Shown: positions 58,681-64,000 of the stretch, in pieces
Numbering within the stretch: the first letter of the stretch is position 1
Layout of the letters: each line of letters starts with the position of its first letter
From: Planctomycetota bacterium
Lineage (GTDB): Bacteria; Planctomycetota; UBA8108; JACQVS01
Reading direction: 5' to 3'
Length of the DNA stretch: 64,000 bases
Assembly (NCBI GenBank): GCA_028280485.1
Contig: JANQLS010000112.1
Span: 62,001 to 126,000, forward strand
Translations under genes and position numbers: made by a program
The notes under the pieces: model-generated
Database searches by the model: none
What the model was told of the DNA's origin: nothing
Seen by the model: the letters and a program-made list of their open reading frames with translations, nothing else

Positions 58681-61600
58681 TCAACCCGCAAATGGGTCCG
58701 GACAACTGAAGGTCGTGTTGATAGAAAAGCTAGGAATAACCTGCCGTTCGACCGAAACATTTACAAATCCGGCAAAAACCAAATCAACAGTGATCGTTAA
58801 GGGTTGAATTCCCCATTCTAGATTTCCTTCTCCGTTACTGCAATTGACTGAGAGAAAACTGAATGATGCAGCCTGTCCGGAAAGACTCAGCAAATCTGGA
58901 GAAGCGAGCTGAATTCTCGCCGCCAATGTGATTCCGAGACGAACACTTCCCCCAATAGACCAATCGAGCATATCGGTACAAGGGTCACGCCCACCGGAAG
59001 CATTTAAATTTCCTCCCGCCAATATTCCGAAGAAAATTCCAAATTCCACTCCGAAGCGACGAATTCCAAGAATGGGACATTCATGTCGACCGAGGTTGAC
59101 CCCGACACTCCCCATTAGAGTATTAGTGGGTTGAGTGTTTCCATCACAACATTTCTGTCCTTCGTTCACCGAAAGTCCACCGCTAGCTTGAAATCCTTCT
59201 AATGTACAACCTAGGGCTCCATCAGCAAGAACGGCAACGGTTTCTGCTGTACTATTAAGAATGTTGAGGAAGGCAGCGATATCCACGCCACCGCCCACCA
59301 TAGGTCCACCGCTGGGATTCACCACTCGAATAGTATCGGCTTGCATCGTTTCACCCAGTGAACCGGTGACGGTTTCGATCGACTCGGAAACAGTGTCAGG
59401 AACGGTAAACGCTAAATTATCAAACTGAACGGCATCCTCATGACCTGGAGGTTCAGTAACGATAATAATTTCATTACGATCAATCGCCTCATTCGTATTG
59501 ACACAGCCTGGTAATGAGATCGAAACGAGTTCGGCTTCTCCCACAATCACCTGGACACTGTCGCTGGCTGTTTGTCCACTCTCACAAGTCCACGTTGCCG
59601 TAACAGTGTAAACACCATCTTCAGCCCATTTTGATGTCGTAGAGAGACCGAAAGCAGTCGCGGGATTCCCTCCTGAAATGGACCATTCCATCTGCCCCGG
59701 AGTGGGACTACCCGTCGCGGAAAAACCGATAGGTTGATCGATGATCGTCATGGGGTTTCGGTTTCCTGTGATTCGACAACTAGCTGGTTCACCATCTCCC
59801 TCTTCCTGACTAGCCCCACCACAGTGCCATCCCCCTTTGATAACTCCGAAGCCAGGATCAGAGGTAACCGTAGTTCCATCTTCAGAAACAGTCCCTGTTC
59901 CAATACTCACAAAGCTTCCTAAATCATGGTCAAAAGAGTAAAACTCCGTCACCTGACCGGGAGCTAAATTCTCAGTGTTGGGATAAGTCACCGGTGCGGG
60001 AGGATCGAAATGCACATCATGCGGTTGAATCGTGATGATAAACGCCGGTTGCATCCCTTCGCCCGGGGCCATCGGAATCTTGTCGCTACGAACCTGAGTG
60101 ACTGAAACTTTTCCCGTTTTACGACCATCTCCAAAATGAACAGAGTTGGGTAAAATCTCTAACTTAAAGCCCGGCATCTCTTCGAGGGTGACATCAACCT
60201 TCTCCTCTCCACCAGCAATCGGGCAATCTTCATTCAAAGGAAGAAGGTGAATTGGCATCGGTAATGCATTATCGATACCGGCAACGGTGACTAAGTCGTA
60301 AGCGAGATCAGGCCATTCCCCTTCTTTCGTCACCGTGCTTCCATCGGCAAATAAATGAATAGGCCCCACCGGAACATTATCAAAAGTAAAATAGCCATTC
60401 GTATCTGAAGCGGTAAACAGATCCGTTCCTTCAATAGAAAGAGTTACACCAGAAAGGGGTTCATCGGTATGGTCAAGAATGGAACCACTCAATCGCGTGT
60501 TAGCCGGATCTCCCCCCTGATAAGCGGAAGCCGTAAACTTAACGGCTCGGGGAGCCGGATCACCCGCTCCTTGAATCATGGCGGTGACGACATTATTTTC
60601 AATTCCCGGTTCTGGCCCGAGAACCATTGTGGCGGAAACTCTTCCGGTGTCGTCTGTCTCGACGTCATATGTACCCGAATCATTTTCGTTTAAACGGCCA
60701 CCCCCTTGAATGACTTGAAATCGAACTACGACTCCCGATAAGGGATTGTTGCCTTCATCTGTCACCCGGGCTGCCAATGCCAGCGGAGCTACAGAGTTGA
60801 TCACCCCATATTGGAGTTCACCGGAAGAAGGATTGATTTTGAAGGGGACTCCCGCTTGGGTATTTATCGTAAAAATGGCCCGCCCCTGAAATCCATCCGC
60901 AAAGGCTTCCACTCGATTACAACCTTGTCCGGCTCGCGTTCCGGCAATGAAATCGATTGAAGCTAAACCCTGAGCATTAGAATTAACTAATGCGAGTCTT
61001 TTACCATCGGTAAAAGTACCGTCACTTTGAGTCACTTTAAAAATAACATCCGCCCCGGCGACCGGAAGGCCGGCCTCATCCGTTACGAGAGCCACCAACG
61101 GTTCAGCTAATTGTTGATTTATAGCAACGGATTGTGAGTCTCCAGATTGAACCACAATCTTTTTAACCGCATCTTCTCTGAAGATCACCGCGATTGTATC
61201 TTCGTTTTCATTCCCTAAAGCATCTCGAACCACTGCTCTAAGCGTATTCACTCCGGCAGTGAGCTCGAAATCAGCCAATGAAAAAGCACCGGAATTTACA
61301 TCCGCCGCTTGCCCGTTAATTTCTACTAAGGGTTTCTCAACTTTAAGTCCAATGACGTTTGGATCGTTGATCATCCCAGTCACGGTCACTCGATTAGTAA
61401 ACACCTCAGACCTCTGAGTAGGAGAAGTGATCACAATTGCCGGAGCCGTAGAATCTTTAACCACGATCACACTTGATGCCACTTGCTTAAGTTCTTGATT
61501 TACCCCGACGGCTTGCAGCTTATTCGGTCCCTCTCTTAGGGATACCTCAACGGAGTAAGAACCATCATCCACCACTGCGCTGATCCCATTGACTTGAACT

Positions 61601-62112
61601 TCGAGGATATCAGCTGAAGAAGATCCCGTGACGGTGATCTTATCTTCTTTGGTTGCGAAAAAATTCTCAGGGCTGGAAATCGTTACAAATGAGGTGCTCG
61701 CACAACTAGGAAAACTGAGACAAGTTAATGCATCAGCAGTCGGGTCTGTACCACAACTCTCAGGCCCCGGAGCCGGAGGAACAAAATTCCCAAGGAACTG
61801 ATAACCGAGGTTGACGATAGGATCCGTGATGTCCAAGACTCCACTGTCGTCAACATCGGCTGACTTTTCACATGGGATCTGAAATTGACCGAGAAACATC
61901 GCATCTAATGCGAGAATAGGATCCGTGATATCGACGGTTCCATTAGTGTCCACATCTCCTCTAATAAAAGATTGGGCACTCACTGATGAGGCCACAGAGA
62001 TGAAAAGAACACCTATCAGAAGAATTGTTAAGGCCAGGTGCCTTGAAAGAACTTTAGACACTGGTCGGCTCCTATCGAAGATCGTTGGCATAGTTGAGAA
62101 CATTGGGGGCAT
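58681..62112 (-). CDS. Giant exported protein with dockerin-like pair and Ig-like (Big-1-type) domains
   Basis: 1143 residues from 62112; a start at 62091 (1136 residues) is equally possible. Signal peptide about 27-46, ending SSVSAQS. Two dockerin-like Ca-binding repeats follow: GDVDTNGTVDITDP and ADVDDSGVLDITDP, then PGPESCGTDPTADALTC, a Planctomycetota pattern. Next come cadherin/Ig-like domains (about 150-330), two Big-1-type domains (VVQSGDSQSVAINQQ and RVTDEGNNPLSGVVVRFQVI), a carboxypeptidase-regulatory-like domain (GSILDHTDEPLSGVTLSIEG), a PKD-like domain and a Cys-containing beta-rich C-terminus. It is probably surface-displayed. Its start overlaps the upstream gene by 41 nt or 20 nt, so they share a transcript. 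Confidence 0.8.
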   Translation of the reverse strand: MPPMFSTMPTIFDRSRPVSKVLSRHLALTILLIGVLFISVASSVSAQSFIRGDVDTNGTVDITDPILALDAMFLGQFQIPCEKSADVDDSGVLDITDPIVNLGYQFLGNFVPPAPGPESCGTDPTADALTCLSFPSCASTSFVTISSPENFFATKEDKITVTGSSSADILEVQVNGISAVVDDGSYSVEVSLREGPNKLQAVGVNQELKQVASSVIVVKDSTAPAIVITSPTQRSEVFTNRVTVTGMINDPNVIGLKVEKPLVEINGQAADVNSGAFSLADFELTAGVNTLRAVVRDALGNENEDTIAVIFREDAVKKIVVQSGDSQSVAINQQLAEPLVALVTDEAGLPVAGADVIFKVTQSDGTFTDGKRLALVNSNAQGLASIDFIAGTRAGQGCNRVEAFADGFQGRAIFTINTQAGVPFKINPSSGELQYGVINSVAPLALAARVTDEGNNPLSGVVVRFQVIQGGGRLNENDSGTYDVETDDTGRVSATMVLGPEPGIENNVVTAMIQGAGDPAPRAVKFTASAYQGGDPANTRLSGSILDHTDEPLSGVTLSIEGTDLFTASDTNGYFTFDNVPVGPIHLFADGSTVTKEGEWPDLAYDLVTVAGIDNALPMPIHLLPLNEDCPIAGGEEKVDVTLEEMPGFKLEILPNSVHFGDGRKTGKVSVTQVRSDKIPMAPGEGMQPAFIITIQPHDVHFDPPAPVTYPNTENLAPGQVTEFYSFDHDLGSFVSIGTGTVSEDGTTVTSDPGFGVIKGGWHCGGASQEEGDGEPASCRITGNRNPMTIIDQPIGFSATGSPTPGQMEWSISGGNPATAFGLSTTSKWAEDGVYTVTATWTCESGQTASDSVQVIVGEAELVSISLPGCVNTNEAIDRNEIIIVTEPPGHEDAVQFDNLAFTVPDTVSESIETVTGSLGETMQADTIRVVNPSGGPMVGGGVDIAAFLNILNSTAETVAVLADGALGCTLEGFQASGGLSVNEGQKCCDGNTQPTNTLMGSVGVNLGRHECPILGIRRFGVEFGIFFGILAGGNLNASGGRDPCTDMLDWSIGGSVRLGITLAARIQLASPDLLSLSGQAASFSFLSVNCSNGEGNLEWGIQPLTITVDLVFAGFVNVSVERQVIPSFSINTTFSCPDPFAG

Positions 62113-64000
62113 AAATCAAACTCATGTTTTCGATGAGAGCTCCTCCACCGAGTTGCCCAATGAATTGTGATAAGGGAATCGTTGAATAAACCACGGCACC
62201 CTGCCCGGAGGGGTAGGAGTAAAGAATCGTGCGATTCGCTGCTTCACGAATCAAAATGCTGGTTCCTTCAGCGGGAATGGAATCACGATCGACGTAACCT
62301 CTGGAGGTCAATCTGAAATCGAGATTGTCGAGGGTGTCGTCATCGATCAGGCCTCCCGGTCCATCCGTAACCGAAGTGGTGGCGTCATCGACTGAAACCT
62401 GACGCCCGGAAGCACTTCTTGTAAAGTCTCCAGCTTGACCCGGTAAGACGAGGTCAGCATTTCGAACCCAACGATCATGGAAGACCAGGATTCCCCCATC
62501 CGCTATCCACTGATGGAGACTGGCCAAGTGATTAGTAAGAGTATCGGGATGCTCACCGGTGTGGGGATTTTGAAGGCTCAGGATATCGATATTTTCAAGA
62601 CTTTCAGCCGTTAGATCATCAAGATCGACTCCCTGGAAACCGGCAATTTCAATTGCTTGAAGTTGGGCGTCGACTCCGCTTCCCTCTACGGTGTCAAAGT
62701 AGCCCACCACCGGACGAGTCCTAACGGTCAAATTACCAATATCTGTAATCCCATCCGCCACGGGTTCATGACGAAGTGAACGTCCAAAATTTTCTGCACC
62801 GTTAGCGATCACAAAAAAGCTTGCAGTGTCTTCAAGAATTTTCACTCCAGGAATGGAGAATTCTCCTTGAAGATTCGCAACGCCGGTTGCAACGGCTTCA
62901 TCCGTTTCCCCCTCGGTATTTGTTCTTCCCACTCTCAAGTTAGCCCCCACCAAGGGAGGAGCATCTAATTGAAAAATTAGATCACCCGATATCGTCGTAG
63001 TAGGCGCAGCGAGAAGAGTCAAAGAAATAGAATCGTTGACTGTATTCCCCGCGGTGTCGGTTGCGGTAACTCGTAATTGCACTTCGCCTGGAGTTAAAGG
63101 AGCTCTGATTTCAAGCTCGATCAATTTTTGAGGGAATGGAATCAGTTGGACCGACGTTCCATCAAAATCGATCTCAGCCGAACTCACGATGACATCGTCC
63201 CGAACGTCGATCTCTAAGGTAAATTTACTTCCTTCGGTGAGAGTTAAACCCGATTGGGGAGAGAGGATCGATACGGATGGAGGGGCGCCTCCCGCCGCTT
63301 CCGCTGGTGGTAAATTTAAGAACAATGCATCGACAGTAGTACAAACGCTGTCTTCAAAAATGTTACCGTCCAGACACTCTTGCGTAACTCCCATTCCGAC
63401 GTCACCTGGTCGAGAGATGAGCTCGAGAGCACCACCCCCCAGTGACCTTAAGATCAAGGCATCTCCTTCAAGTTCTAATTCTTCTAAAGGCCCGGAACCG
63501 GGTGGTAATTGAGATTCAGGATCAAAGAATGAAAGGGAGTCTACGCTCAGAACAATATTTCCAGCGGAATCCCAACCGAGCCCATCGATATCCTGAAAAT
63601 TATTTCCCAAGATATCAGGGCCTTCTAAAAAGATTTCATTCGTGCCGTTTCCAATCGAGCGATAGACGGCTCCTTGAACCGAAAAGAAATCTTCATCGAG
63701 TAAAGTTTGAACTCCACTTCCATTAACCCCCGCAGCTCCCTGTCCCACACTGAAGAGCACACTCTCATCGGGAAGGAAGGATATGGCGTCGATGTTATTA
63801 CTCCCCGCAGCACTCACATCCATGCCGAGCTCGCTTCCCAGGAAAAGTATTTCATTGGAACCGTCGAGTGTCGATCGAAATAAAGTGGATGCCCTCTCGC
63901 CATCATCGATAGCTTCTAATGCCGAACCAGGAGCACCGGAAGCAAATGCGCTCACGCTAAAGACGATGGATCCATCACTTCGATATTCAAAGGCATCGAC
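62072..64000 (-). CDS. Giant exported beta-propeller/Ig protein with C-terminal amidotransferase-like fold (5' end missing)
   Basis: The reading frame is open to the right edge without a stop, so the start lies outside; a GTG at 63955 is internal. About 642 residues are visible. The N-terminal part has degenerate repeats of the form IDAFxYRSDGSIVFSV / IDAISFLPDESVLFSV / IDGLGWDSAGNIVLSV, spaced as in a propeller. Then come Ig-like segments (VSILSPQSGLTLTEGSKFTL, VTATDTAGNTVNDS) and an SD-repeat-like domain. The last ~220 residues (GYFDTVEGSGVDAQLQAIEI, IDILSLQNPHTGEHPDTLTN, HQWIADGGILVFHDRWV) resemble a ThuA/class I amidotransferase-like fold without an evident catalytic cysteine. Co-transcribed with the next gene. 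Confidence 0.72.
   Translation of the reverse strand, partial: VDAFEYRSDGSIVFSVSAFASGAPGSALEAIDDGERASTLFRSTLDGSNEILFLGSELGMDVSAAGSNNIDAISFLPDESVLFSVGQGAAGVNGSGVQTLLDEDFFSVQGAVYRSIGNGTNEIFLEGPDILGNNFQDIDGLGWDSAGNIVLSVDSLSFFDPESQLPPGSGPLEELELEGDALILRSLGGGALELISRPGDVGMGVTQECLDGNIFEDSVCTTVDALFLNLPPAEAAGGAPPSVSILSPQSGLTLTEGSKFTLEIDVRDDVIVSSAEIDFDGTSVQLIPFPQKLIELEIRAPLTPGEVQLRVTATDTAGNTVNDSISLTLLAAPTTTISGDLIFQLDAPPLVGANLRVGRTNTEGETDEAVATGVANLQGEFSIPGVKILEDTASFFVIANGAENFGRSLRHEPVADGITDIGNLTVRTRPVVGYFDTVEGSGVDAQLQAIEIAGFQGVDLDDLTAESLENIDILSLQNPHTGEHPDTLTNHLASLHQWIADGGILVFHDRWVRNADLVLPGQAGDFTRSASGRQVSVDDATTSVTDGPGGLIDDDTLDNLDFRLTSRGYVDRDSIPAEGTSILIREAANRTILYSYPSGQGAVVYSTIPLSQFIGQLGGGALIENMSLIYAPNVLNYANDLR

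Overview
The window looks like chromosomal DNA of a member of the Planctomycetota. The evidence is a PVC-type membrane-bound dehydrogenase/HEAT/CxxCH cytochrome c protein, large exported proteins with dockerin-like D-x-D-x-N/S-G-x-(V/L)-D-I-T-D-P repeats, a zincless plant-like Fpg, and many secretory VWA, PQQ-propeller and beta-helix proteins. Genes are mostly housekeeping or respiratory. I see no phage, CRISPR array, transposase gene, rRNA or tRNA.

Layout. 1-3303 (minus): the 5' part of mnmG, aroA overlapping it by 4 nt, and a DUF4432 aldose-epimerase-like protein. 3473-7327: a large membrane/coiled-coil protein (minus) and a secreted beta-helix protein (plus). 7381-13652 (minus): thiol peroxidase, a fatty acid beta-oxidation pair (thiolase and multifunctional alpha protein, 4-nt overlap) and a secreted VWA protein. 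14099-26926 (minus): complex I operon 1, nuoABCDHIJKLMN, without the NADH-input genes nuoEFG and ending in a small ferritin-like helical protein gene. 27672-37468 (plus): lactonase lipoprotein, PVC cytochrome, Na+/Ca2+ antiporter, Fe-alcohol dehydrogenase, PQQ-like protein and fpg. 37722-39914 (minus): two small membrane proteins, nadA and a small ribbon-helix-helix-like protein. 41021-55722 (plus): complex I operon 2, complete nuoABCDEFGHIJKLMN. 56602-58673 (plus): a polyprenyl-phosphate sugar transferase and a lipoprotein. 58681-64000 (minus): two giant exported multi-domain proteins, the last cut by the window edge.

The two complex I operons are ancient paralogues, not a recent duplication. 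Operon 2 should oxidise NADH. Operon 1 must use another electron donor (ferredoxin, flavodoxin or another module) or borrow NuoEFG from operon 2. Both would reduce quinone and pump protons, and the beta-oxidation genes supply reduced carriers.

The most unusual content is non-coding. The intergenic DNA is packed with hairpin families whose stems differ between copies yet stay complementary, so base pairing rather than sequence appears to be conserved. The best is a five-stem array of about 150 nt: three near-complete copies and one partial copy, each in the sense orientation relative to its neighbouring gene or operon, two of them inside the nuo operons. A second family, of about 170-180 nt, is one long hairpin; one copy sits between nuoL and nuoM of operon 1 and the other has perfect 20-bp ends beside tpx. 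Four smaller hairpin families fill other gaps, one forming REP/BIME-like mixed pairs with GNNA tetraloops. All structures were read by eye; no folding or database search was run.
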